NCBI GenBank assembly: GCA_035636095.1
Contig: DASPZU010000017.1
Span: 1 to 27,209 of the forward strand
Source: Gp7-AA10 sp035636095
GTDB taxonomy: Bacteria; Acidobacteriota; Thermoanaerobaculia; Gp7-AA8
Direction: 5' to 3'
DNA length: 27,209 nucleotides
This document shows, in pieces, positions 15,698 to 22,310 of the stretch. A program made the position numbers and the translations under genes. The number at the start of each line of letters is the position of its first letter. The stretch's first letter is position 1. Below the pieces are notes generated by a model. The model was not told where the DNA came from, made no database searches, and saw only the letters and a list, made by a program, of their open reading frames with translations.

Positions 15698-15816
15698 TCG
15701 CGAGGAATCTCGAAGGGCAGCTCGTCGTCAGCGGCAGCCTCCCGCTCGATTTTGAGCTCATCCCAATCGCGCAACGTGTCGTCACTGTCGATATTGTAGG
15801 AACGAATGTCTTCCAT
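15694..15816 (-). CDS. Predicted 40-residue acidic protein downstream of aceA
   Basis: The reading frame runs from ATG (15816) to TAG (15694) and encodes a 40-residue protein that begins MEDIRSYNIDSDDTLRDWDE and ends ELPFEIPRD. It is strongly acidic (about 14 Asp/Glu against 6 Arg/Lys) with no signal peptide or membrane segment. The evidence for a real gene is its position and start: it begins 14 bases after the aceA stop on the same strand, and GGAGAG (15821-15826) lies four bases before the ATG. It would be the third gene of the aceB-aceA operon. I recognise no family. A role in controlling or stabilising the glyoxylate enzymes is conceivable from position only. Confidence 0.5.
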   Translation of the reverse strand: MEDIRSYNIDSDDTLRDWDELKIEREAAADDELPFEIPRD

Positions 15817-15830
15817 TTCTCTCTCCGCAC

Positions 15831-17117
15831 TCAGAATTGAGCTGCCTCAGTTGAACCGTCCAGCGCCGTCGTCGAAGACTGTCCGGCGCTGATGACTTTC
15901 ATGACCTCGTCGAAATAGCCGGTGCCGACTTCATGCTGGTGTTTGGTAGCGGTGTAGCCGCGATCCTCGGCCGCAAACTCCGACTGCTGCAGCCGCGAGT
16001 AGGCCGGCATGCCTTCCTCTTTGAACTCGCGCGCCAGCTCGAACATCGAGTAGTTGAGCGCGTGAAAACCCGCCAGCGTGACGAATTGGAAGCGGTAGCC
16101 CATGGCCGCCAGCTCGCGCTGAAATTCGGCGATGGTCGGGGCATCGAGTTTCTTCGCCCAGTTGAATGACGGCGAGCAGTTGTACGCCAGCATCTTTCCG
16201 GGATACACCTTGTGGACTTCCTGCGCGAATCGGCGCGCCTCGTCCAGATCGGGCGTCGATGTCTCGCACCACAACAGATCGGCATAGGGTGCATAGGCGA
16301 TTGCGCGCGCGATGGCCATCTCGAGTCCACCCTTGATGGCGAAGAAACCTTCAGGAGTCCGATCTCCGCTGATGAATGGCTGATCGCGTTCGTCGACGTC
16401 GCTGGTGAGCAGCGTCGCGCTATTCGCGTCGGTACGCGCGACGACCAGCGTCGGAACACCCATGACATCGGCCGCCAGACGGGCCGCCGTCAAGGTGCGA
16501 ATGAAGCACGACGTCGGCACCAGGACCTTGCCGCCGAGGTGACCACACTTCTTTTCGGAGGCGAGTTGGTCTTCGAAGTGGACCGCCGCCGCTCCCGCCT
16601 CGATCATTGTCTTCATCAGCTCGAAGGCGTTAAGGGGACCGCCGAAGCCCGCCTCGGCGTCGGCCACGATCGGCGCAAACCAATGCGTCTCGTGGCGGCC
16701 TTCACTGGAATCGATTTGATCGGCGCGCTGCAGCGTCTGATTGATCCGCTTGACGACTTGCGGGACCGAATTCGACGGATACAGACTCTGATCGGGATAC
16801 ATGTGGCCGGCCAGGTTCGCGTCGGCGGCCACTTGCCATCCGCTCAGGTAGATCGCTTTGAGTCCGGCGCGCACTTGCTGCATGGCCTGATTGCCGGTGA
16901 GTGCGCCTAACGCGCTGACGTACGGCTCTTCGTGCAGCAGATTCCACAACCGCTCCGCTCCCATCTGGGCGAGCGTGTACTGGATCTCGATCGACCCGCG
17001 AAGCCGAAGCACATCCTCGGCGGTGTAATCGCGGGCGATTCCGTCCCAACGCGGATCGGTCTCCCACTGGCGTTCGAGCACGTTCGGATCGCGAAGCGCG
17101 TGCAATCGTCTGGTCAT
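15831..17117 (-). CDS. aceA: Isocitrate lyase
   Basis: 428 residues, the usual length of the bacterial short isocitrate lyases. It cleaves isocitrate to glyoxylate and succinate, the first step of the glyoxylate shunt. The catalytic signature KKCGH is at 189-193 with Cys191. Substrate and Mg2+ contacts are visible in LSGWQVAADAN, IVADAEAGFGG, HFEDQLASEKKCGHLGGKVLVPT, VARTDANSATL, LLWCETSTPD and AYNCSPSFNW. The C-terminal helix carrying lid residues (SEFAAEDRGYTATKHQHEVGTGYFD) is present. It is coupled to malate synthase by an ATGA overlap (17114-17117) and preceded by a GGGGAG ribosome site inside a small tandem repeat. The extreme C-terminus (SSTTALDGSTEAAQF) is variable in the family. All residues needed for activity appear intact. 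Confidence 0.96.
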   Translation of the reverse strand: MTRRLHALRDPNVLERQWETDPRWDGIARDYTAEDVLRLRGSIEIQYTLAQMGAERLWNLLHEEPYVSALGALTGNQAMQQVRAGLKAIYLSGWQVAADANLAGHMYPDQSLYPSNSVPQVVKRINQTLQRADQIDSSEGRHETHWFAPIVADAEAGFGGPLNAFELMKTMIEAGAAAVHFEDQLASEKKCGHLGGKVLVPTSCFIRTLTAARLAADVMGVPTLVVARTDANSATLLTSDVDERDQPFISGDRTPEGFFAIKGGLEMAIARAIAYAPYADLLWCETSTPDLDEARRFAQEVHKVYPGKMLAYNCSPSFNWAKKLDAPTIAEFQRELAAMGYRFQFVTLAGFHALNYSMFELAREFKEEGMPAYSRLQQSEFAAEDRGYTATKHQHEVGTGYFDEVMKVISAGQSSTTALDGSTEAAQF

Positions 17118-18691
17118 GGTTTCTCCCCTTTCTCCACTTTCTCCACTTTCAAGAGTTCGTCGTAAGCCGGAATGGTCAGAAAATCGGCGAGCGCGTCGCT
17201 CGCGGTCAGCCGATCGAAAAGCGCCGCAGCGGTTTTGAGGTGCGGGCGGTCGCCGATCGACTTCAATTCCTGGTCGCGAAGCTGGTGATAGAGCTCGAGC
17301 GTGATCGGCCGGCCGTCATCGAGCCGCGCGCCGTGATGGATCCACTGCCAGAGCTGCGTGCGCGAAATCTCGGCCGTGGCCGCGTCTTCCATCAGGTTGA
17401 AGAGCGGAACGCATCCGAGGCCGCCCAGCCACGCTTCGAGGTACTGAATGCCAACGTTGATGTTCTGGCGCAGGCCCTTTTCGGTGATCGGGCCCTCGGG
17501 CACAGACAAGAGTGTCTGTGCCACATTGTGTGGGCCAGACACTCCTGTCTGGCCGATCTGGTTTGGACCTTTCATCTTCGCGTCGAAGATTTCTTTGGCG
17601 AGAGCGACCAGGCCTGGATGTGCGACCCAGGTGCCGTCGTGACCGGCATTGACTTCGCGCTCTTTGTCGGCGCGGACTTTCGCCATCGCGGCATCGTTCG
17701 CCGCAGGATCGTTTTTGATCGGAATCTGCGCCGCCATGCCCCCCATGGCGTGGATACCGCGGCGGTGACAGGTCTTGATGAGCAGATCGACATACGCCTC
17801 GAGGAACGGCTTCTCCATCGTCACCAGCGCGCGATCAGGCATCACGAAGTCGCGGCGCGCTTTGAATTTCTTGATGAAGGAAAAGATGTAGTCCCACCGG
17901 CCGCAGTTGAGTCCCGATGAGTGATCGCGCAGCTCCCAAAGAATCTCGTCCATCTCGAAGGCCGCCAGAATCGTTTCGATCAGCACGGTCGCGCGGACCG
18001 TTCCGACCGGGATGCCCAGCTCGCGTTGCGCGCGGACGAAGACATCGTTCCAAAGCCGTGCTTCCAGATGCGACTCCATCTTGGGCAGGTAAAAGTACGG
18101 TCCGGTTCCACGGCCAATGAGCTCCTGCGCGTTGTGGAAGAAATAAAGCGCGAAATCGAAGAGGCTGGCCGAGACCGGCTGGCCATCGACGAGAAAATGT
18201 TTCTCGACCAGATGCCATCCGCGCGGACGCACCACCAGCGTGGCGGTCTTGTCATTCAGCCGATACGTTTTTGCGGGCGTGGTGAGCTCGATGGTGCGGC
18301 GGACGGCATCGCACAGATTGATGTGACCTTCGATGTTGTTCGTCCACGTCGGGGCGTGCGAGTCTTCGAAGTCGGCCATGAAGACGTTGGCACCGGAGTT
18401 CAGCGCGTTGATGATCATCTTGCGGTCGACCGGGCCGGTGATCTCAACGCGACGATCCAGCAGATCGCCGGAAATGGGAGCGACTTTCCAGTCGCGTTCG
18501 CGAATGGATCGCGTCTCGGCCAGAAATTCCGGCATCTTGCCGGCGTCGATCTCGCGCTTCACGCGCTCGCGTCGCGCCAGCAGCTCTTCCCGGCGCGGAT
18601 TGAATTCACGATGCAGCATCGCGACGAACTCCATCGCCTCCGAAGTGAGGATCCGCTCGACCAAGGCATGTTGCTCCACGGCCAACTGCAT
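17114..18691 (-). CDS. aceB: Malate synthase A with a repeat-encoded internal segment
   Basis: 525 residues, normal for malate synthase A, which condenses glyoxylate and acetyl-CoA to malate. Landmarks are ITGPVDRKMIINALNSGANVFMADFEDS (about 84-111), TLVVRPRGWHLVEKH with the catalytic Arg near 155-157, LPKMESHLEARLWNDVF, the metal-ligand region VLIETILAAFEMDEILWEL, SGLNCGRWDYIFSF, GGMAAQIPI, DGTWVAHPGLV and the catalytic Asp436 in NLMEDAATAEISR followed by WQWIHHG. Between GPNQI and VPEGPITEKGL the usual segment (REDV-x-VTAADLL type) is replaced by 17 residues read from a palindromic repeat (about 380-397). Length is preserved. It is the first gene of the shunt operon, 131 bases from the divergent regulator. 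No strong ribosome site precedes the ATG. Confidence 0.95.
   Translation of the reverse strand: MQLAVEQHALVERILTSEAMEFVAMLHREFNPRREELLARRERVKREIDAGKMPEFLAETRSIRERDWKVAPISGDLLDRRVEITGPVDRKMIINALNSGANVFMADFEDSHAPTWTNNIEGHINLCDAVRRTIELTTPAKTYRLNDKTATLVVRPRGWHLVEKHFLVDGQPVSASLFDFALYFFHNAQELIGRGTGPYFYLPKMESHLEARLWNDVFVRAQRELGIPVGTVRATVLIETILAAFEMDEILWELRDHSSGLNCGRWDYIFSFIKKFKARRDFVMPDRALVTMEKPFLEAYVDLLIKTCHRRGIHAMGGMAAQIPIKNDPAANDAAMAKVRADKEREVNAGHDGTWVAHPGLVALAKEIFDAKMKGPNQIGQTGVSGPHNVAQTLLSVPEGPITEKGLRQNINVGIQYLEAWLGGLGCVPLFNLMEDAATAEISRTQLWQWIHHGARLDDGRPITLELYHQLRDQELKSIGDRPHLKTAAALFDRLTASDALADFLTIPAYDELLKVEKVEKGEKP
17120..17146 (-). promoter_or_regulatory. Three tandem 9-bp units carrying repeated Shine-Dalgarno-like GGAG before aceA
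   Basis: On the minus strand the unit GTGGAGAAA occurs twice followed by GGGGAGAAA (17138-17146, 17129-17137, 17120-17128). It encodes the malate synthase tail V-E-K-V-E-K-G-E-K-P and puts three GGAG cores upstream of the aceA ATG, the last (GGGGAG, 17123-17128) at a suitable distance. Copy number change would keep both reading frames while altering ribosome sites. Confidence 0.6.
17499..17554. repeat. Paired-hairpin repeat (GACAGGAGTGTC type) inside the aceB coding sequence
   Basis: Two hairpins are joined by a short spacer. GGCACAGACA-AGAG-TGTCTGTGCC (17499-17522) has a perfect 10-bp stem; GGCCAGACA-CTCC-TGTCTGGCC (17533-17554) has a perfect 9-bp stem. The two stems share the CAGACA...TGTCTG core. 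Similar CAGACAGGAGTGTCTG repeats are scattered between genes in many acidobacterial genomes. Here the 56 bases are read in frame within malate synthase. Confidence 0.85.
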
Positions 18692-18777
18692 GTGTAAAAG
18701 ATGAGCACGGAACAGGCCAAGGTCAACAAAATACGACTTAGCAGCATGTTAGGTTGTAGACTATTGTCAAATCGTGA

Positions 18778-18808
18778 TTGTAAAGTTGTAAATGGAAGTA
18801 AATTTGCA
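18778..18808. promoter_or_regulatory. Candidate operator in the aceB / regulator intergenic region
   Basis: The 131-base divergent gap (18692-18822) is AT-rich compared with its surroundings. It holds TTGTAAA (18778-18784) and TTGTAAAT (18786-18793) in direct repeat, and ATTTGCA (18802-18808), which forms an imperfect inverted repeat with TGTAAAT. GTAAATTTGCAG and TAAAGTTGTAAA resemble the AAAGTTTGCAAA-type site described for RamB of actinobacteria. On the minus strand TTGACA near 18757-18762 could be a -35 element for aceB, without a convincing -10. The operator role is inferred from position and likeness. Confidence 0.4.
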
Positions 18809-18822
18809 GTCGGGAGGCCAGG

Positions 18823-20253
18823 ATGTCTGCTCTTCGGATTGGAAACAAGGTTCGCAGCCTTCGGCGTCGCGAGGGAGTGTCGCAGACGCAGCTGGCCGCG
18901 CAGCTCGAGATTTCTCCGAGCTATCTCAATCTCATCGAGCACAACCAGCGACCGATCCCGGCGCATCTGCTGGTGAAAGCCGCTCAGATTTTCAAGGTCG
19001 AACTGGCTGCCTTCGCGGACGACAGTCAGGCTCAATTAGCGGCCGACCTGCAGGAGATCTTCGGCGATCCGCTTTTCGAAGAACATCCGCTGACCACCAA
19101 CGATGTCCGCGATCTCGCCGAAAACAGCGCCGCCGCCCGAGCGATCGTTTCGCTGTATCACGCCTATCGAAGCTCGGTGGAATCGACCCGGGCATTGGCC
19201 GCGAAACTCTACGATGGGCGCGATTTCCTGGGCGTCGATCCGGCGCACTTCCCGTCGGAAGAAGTGAACGACGTCATCCAGGCCAACCTCAATTACTTTC
19301 CCGAGCTCGAGGCGGCCGCCGAACGCGTGGTCGCTCTGGGACACCTCGATCGCTCCGACATGTACCGCTCGCTGGCCGGCTTCCTCCGCGACAGAGAGGG
19401 AATCGAGGTCGTGCTCACTCCGGTGAGCCGCGATGGCGGCGTGATTCGGAGGTTCGATCCCGATCGTCGCTTGCTGTCGATCTCCGAAGTCCTGCCGCCA
19501 TGGAGCCGCAATTTCCAGATTGCGCACCAGATCGGACTCCTCGACGCGCAGGACGCGATTCATCGGGTGATCGAGAACAACGAGAAGCATCTGACGGCAC
19601 CGGAGTCGCAGCGACTCTGCCGCGTCGCGCTCGCGAATTATTTCGCCGCCGCGCTGCTGATGCCGTATGACGAATTCATACGTTGCACCGTGGAAATGCG
19701 CTACGACGTCGAGCTCCTGCAGCATCACTTCACCGCCAGCTGGGAACAGGTCTGCCACCGCCTGACAACCCTGCGGAAGCCGGAAGCGATGGGCGTGCCG
19801 TTCCACTTCGTCCGGGTCGACATCGCCGGCAATATCTCGAAGCGCTTCAGCGGTACCGGAATTCGATTCGCGCGCTTCTCAGGATCGTGTCCCCGCTGGG
19901 ACGTTCACGCCGCCTTCCTCACCCCCGGCCGCATTCGAACGCAGCTCTCGAAAATGCCGGACGGCACGGCATACTTTTGCGTTGCGCGAACCATTCGCAA
20001 GAGCGGCGGTTATCGGTCGGGCGACACCCTGATGGCCGTCGGCATCGGATGTCCGGTGCGCGACGCGCGAAAGCTCGTCTACGCCGACGGTGTCGATCTC
20101 GAGAACCTCGACGCAGCCGTCCCGATCGGAACGACCTGCCGGCTGTGCGAGCGGCTCGACTGCGACCAGCGCGCGTTTCCGGCGCTGCAGTTCGGAATGA
20201 CGATCGACGAGAATGTTCGCGGCCGCTCGTTTTTCGCGCCCGCCGTGCGTTAG
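18823..20253 (+). CDS. XRE-family regulator of the RamB/ScfR type, probably controlling the glyoxylate genes
   Basis: 476 residues, the full length of the short-chain fatty acyl regulator family (RamB, PrpC-regulators, ScfR). Residues 6-60 are an XRE helix-turn-helix (IGNKVRSLRRREGVSQTQLAAQLEISPSYLNLIEHNQRPIPAHLL). The middle (about 190-300) corresponds to an IrrE/ImmA-like region; its site reads AHQIGL where active proteases have HExxH, as is normal in these regulators. The C-terminal DUF2083-type domain includes GTGIRFARFSG, YFCVARTI, a run of GIGCPVRDARKLVYADG and the Cys cluster TTCRLCERLDCDQRAFP (about 441-457). Family members sense acyl-CoA or carbon state and act on aceA/aceB or propionate genes. 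Its divergent position next to aceB supports that. GGGAGG (18812-18817) five bases before the ATG fixes the start. Confidence 0.88.
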   Translation: MSALRIGNKVRSLRRREGVSQTQLAAQLEISPSYLNLIEHNQRPIPAHLLVKAAQIFKVELAAFADDSQAQLAADLQEIFGDPLFEEHPLTTNDVRDLAENSAAARAIVSLYHAYRSSVESTRALAAKLYDGRDFLGVDPAHFPSEEVNDVIQANLNYFPELEAAAERVVALGHLDRSDMYRSLAGFLRDREGIEVVLTPVSRDGGVIRRFDPDRRLLSISEVLPPWSRNFQIAHQIGLLDAQDAIHRVIENNEKHLTAPESQRLCRVALANYFAAALLMPYDEFIRCTVEMRYDVELLQHHFTASWEQVCHRLTTLRKPEAMGVPFHFVRVDIAGNISKRFSGTGIRFARFSGSCPRWDVHAAFLTPGRIRTQLSKMPDGTAYFCVARTIRKSGGYRSGDTLMAVGIGCPVRDARKLVYADGVDLENLDAAVPIGTTCRLCERLDCDQRAFPALQFGMTIDENVRGRSFFAPAVR

Positions 20254-20270
20254 GCCCGTCAAGCATCTCG

Positions 20271-20311
20271 CCAAGGAGATCCTTCCCCCGCTCCGCGGAG
20301 TCAGGATGACG
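20271..20311. repeat. GATCCTTC...CAGGATGAC-type intergenic repeat
   Basis: GAGATCCTTCCCCCGCTCCG (20275 onward) and CGGAGTCAGGATGACGCGGG form the imperfect palindrome GATCCTTC...CAGGATGAC, a short intergenic repeat of the kind seen across many GC-rich genomes. It lies just after the regulator stop, between two convergent genes. A single copy is in this window, so repeat status rests on likeness. Confidence 0.45.
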
Positions 20312-20312
20312 C

Positions 20313-20345
20313 GGGTCAGGCGTCAGGAGTTGACCCGACGCCTGA
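20313..20345. terminator. Candidate bidirectional terminator with two alternative hairpins
   Basis: TCAGGCGTC (20316-20324) pairs with GACGCCTGA (20337-20345), a perfect 9-bp stem. GGGTCA (20313-20318) can instead pair with TGACCC (20331-20336). The two pairings exclude each other. The site ends five bases from the bacilliredoxin stop and follows the regulator gene, so it suits both convergent transcripts. There is no U-run, so factor-independent termination is not proven. Confidence 0.4.
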
Positions 20346-20350
20346 TCGGT

Positions 20351-20782
20351 TTATGCAGGCTGTTTTGCGCAGTATTGATCGAAAGCCGCCACCAGATCGC
20401 TCGCGATGTCGTGGGCTTCACGCCCTTCGATTTGCCACCGCTCGACCATCTTGACGAGCTGGCCGTCGCGGAACAGCGCGATCGCCGGCGATGAAGGGCG
20501 ATAACCGACCAGATACTTCTCGCGAACGCGCGCGGTGGCTTCCTGGTCATTCCCGGCGAACACCGTGATCGACTTGTCCGGCCGGACATCGCTTTCAAGG
20601 GCCATGGCGACGGCTGGACGCGCCATTCCGGCCGCGCAGCCGCAGACGGAATTGACCACCACCAGCACCGTCCCTTTCTTCTCGCCCAGGACGGCGTCGA
20701 CTTCCTGCGCGGTGCGCGTCTCCTTGACGCCCAGCCGCGTCAATTCCTGGCGCATCGGAGCAACTATGCGTTCATCGTACAT
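20351..20782 (-). CDS. Bacilliredoxin (BrxA/BrxB, YphP/YqiW family)
   Basis: 143 residues, full length for the family. The thioredoxin-like fold carries the signature VNSVCGCAAGMARPAV with the CGC motif at Cys47-Gly48-Cys49. The family also shows the conserved start MYDERIVAPMRQELT and the block KSITVFAGNDQEATARVREKY...PSSPAIALFRDGQLV. In bacteria with bacillithiol these proteins remove bacillithiol from oxidised protein thiols; the family is also frequent in Acidobacteriota. No bacillithiol synthesis gene is in the window. It lies 32 bases downstream of the M48 protease on the same strand with GGAGG about ten bases before the ATG, so it could be co-transcribed with it. Cytoplasmic; all key residues are present. 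Confidence 0.92.
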   Translation of the reverse strand: MYDERIVAPMRQELTRLGVKETRTAQEVDAVLGEKKGTVLVVVNSVCGCAAGMARPAVAMALESDVRPDKSITVFAGNDQEATARVREKYLVGYRPSSPAIALFRDGQLVKMVERWQIEGREAHDIASDLVAAFDQYCAKQPA

Positions 20783-20814
20783 GGGTCAAAAGCCTCCAAA
20801 CCTCTCCATGATAC

Positions 20815-22254
20815 TCAATGCGGCTGGCTCGCGTTGATCTGCAGAGAGCCGACCATGCCATTCAACACGTTCCGATAGTTGCTTGCTTCCCTCTCGGGGG
20901 TAATGAACAGCATGTAAAGGAGATGTTCATCGGAGAGCTGTCGCGTCACGACTGTAACTCGCTCGTTGATACCAGTCACCGGGTCGGTCCCCCGCAGCGT
21001 CGCGGCCAACGCCGTCCCACCGGCCAGGCGCAGTTGCTGCGCGTTGTTGCTGGCCAGGCGCAGATACGGGCTGGTGCGCTGAATCTCCGAGATCAGATCC
21101 TGCGTCGCCTCCTGCAGCGAGATGTTTCCGTACGATTGATTTCCGAACGGGTCGTAGTGATTCACCAGTGCGCCGTAGATGATGTCCGAATTGCCGTCGA
21201 CATTTCCGACGCCGCCCGGAGGCGCGATGGTCACACCCATCGAGCTCGACTCATAGACCTGCCAGTTCGATGGATAAGAAATGCGAAAGACACCCGACCG
21301 GCTGGTGTACGAGCTGAGGGAATTCGAGGGCGCGGGAACATTTACGGTCACCGGCTGCGAGGACGTAGAACGACGGCGTCCGGAGCTCGATGTCGTTGCC
21401 GACGATTGCGCGATTTCGCGTGAGGTCCGCGCACCGCCGAAGCTTCCCAGGCGGCTCTGGATGGCGCGCAGCTCCGCGACGTTTTCCGTCGGCCGGTCCG
21501 AAACCTGGAGCAGTTGCGCTTCCCTCTCAATGCGCGCAATGCGGTCGGGTGGCGCGGGATGGTCGGACAGGAAGTTCGTCTTCTTCGATGGATCGACCCG
21601 CTCGAGCGTCTTGAAGAAGTTGACCATGTCAACCGGCGTGTATCCCGACGCTGTAAGAATCTGTGAACCTCGAACGTCGGCCTGGGTCTCGATGTCGCGG
21701 CTGTACTTCAGAAATAGAGCGTTGAGTCCAAAGCCCCCGACGGCGTTGATCACCTGCGCCGTCCCCTGTCCGACTTTTCCGCCCAGCAGGCCGCCGAGAA
21801 TGCTGATCCCGGCCTGCGCCAGGTAGGCCTTCGACGCCTGATGCGTTCCATGGCGCAGCGCGACGTGCGAAATCTCGTGCGCCAGAACGCCGGCCACTTC
21901 GCCCTCATTGCGGGCGTTATCGAGCACGCCGCGATTGATGTAGATGAAACCCCCCGGAAGCGCGAAGGCATTGATGTCCGACGCGTTCACCACCCGGAAG
22001 CGATACTGAAATCCGGGTCCGCCGGCATTGGCCGCCAGACGTTGCCCAATTTGATTGACGTACGCGTTGATCTGGGCATCGTTCAGGATGGGCAGTTGCT
22101 GTTCGGCTTCCACTGCCGATTGCTGCCCGACCTCGACGTCCTGTTCCGGCGAGAACAAATTGAATCCGGTTTTGATCTTTGTTTGCGCGTCGGCGATCGC
22201 GACGGTCAGCAGGAAGCTGATCGCGACAAGCGAGCGCGTCCATTTCTGGGTCAT
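20815..22254 (-). CDS. Periplasmic M48 metalloprotease (BepA/LoiP-like) with extra C-terminal domain
   Basis: 479 residues. A signal peptide covers about 1-23 (LVAISFLLTVAIADAQ). The M48 domain (about 30-270) has the zinc motif HEISH at 126-130 in GVLAHEISHVALRHGT and the third ligand Glu189 in DIETQADVRGSQIL; NAFALPGGFIYINRGV and the late SDHPAPPDRIARIE motif are also family-typical. A Ser/Thr-rich linker (about 295-320) leads to a C-terminal domain (SRSGVFRISYPSNWQVYESSS...) of the PsbP/DUF-like type found in stress proteins. Such proteases process or degrade misassembled outer-membrane proteins. The start at 22254 follows GGGGGA in the right place; the open frame runs further up to 22542 but there it is an artefact in the end of the next gene. 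It lies 56 bases downstream of the sugar-dehydrogenase-like gene. Confidence 0.88.
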   Translation of the reverse strand: MTQKWTRSLVAISFLLTVAIADAQTKIKTGFNLFSPEQDVEVGQQSAVEAEQQLPILNDAQINAYVNQIGQRLAANAGGPGFQYRFRVVNASDINAFALPGGFIYINRGVLDNARNEGEVAGVLAHEISHVALRHGTHQASKAYLAQAGISILGGLLGGKVGQGTAQVINAVGGFGLNALFLKYSRDIETQADVRGSQILTASGYTPVDMVNFFKTLERVDPSKKTNFLSDHPAPPDRIARIEREAQLLQVSDRPTENVAELRAIQSRLGSFGGARTSREIAQSSATTSSSGRRRSTSSQPVTVNVPAPSNSLSSYTSRSGVFRISYPSNWQVYESSSMGVTIAPPGGVGNVDGNSDIIYGALVNHYDPFGNQSYGNISLQEATQDLISEIQRTSPYLRLASNNAQQLRLAGGTALAATLRGTDPVTGINERVTVVTRQLSDEHLLYMLFITPEREASNYRNVLNGMVGSLQINASQPH

Positions 22255-22310
22255 AGTCGTCCCCCTTTGCGTGAAAGTGGTTGCATCCACTGTGCCGCTA
22301 CGCGCCGGCT

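Noticed and set aside
18792..19670. 292-codon plus-strand frame over the regulator
   Set aside because: It is a shadow of the XRE regulator, whose helix-turn-helix and Cys cluster are in the other frame with a good ribosome site.
20313..20342. H-type pseudoknot
   Set aside because: The pairing order fits a pseudoknot, but both crossing loops would have zero length over 6-bp stems, so simultaneous formation is not credible.
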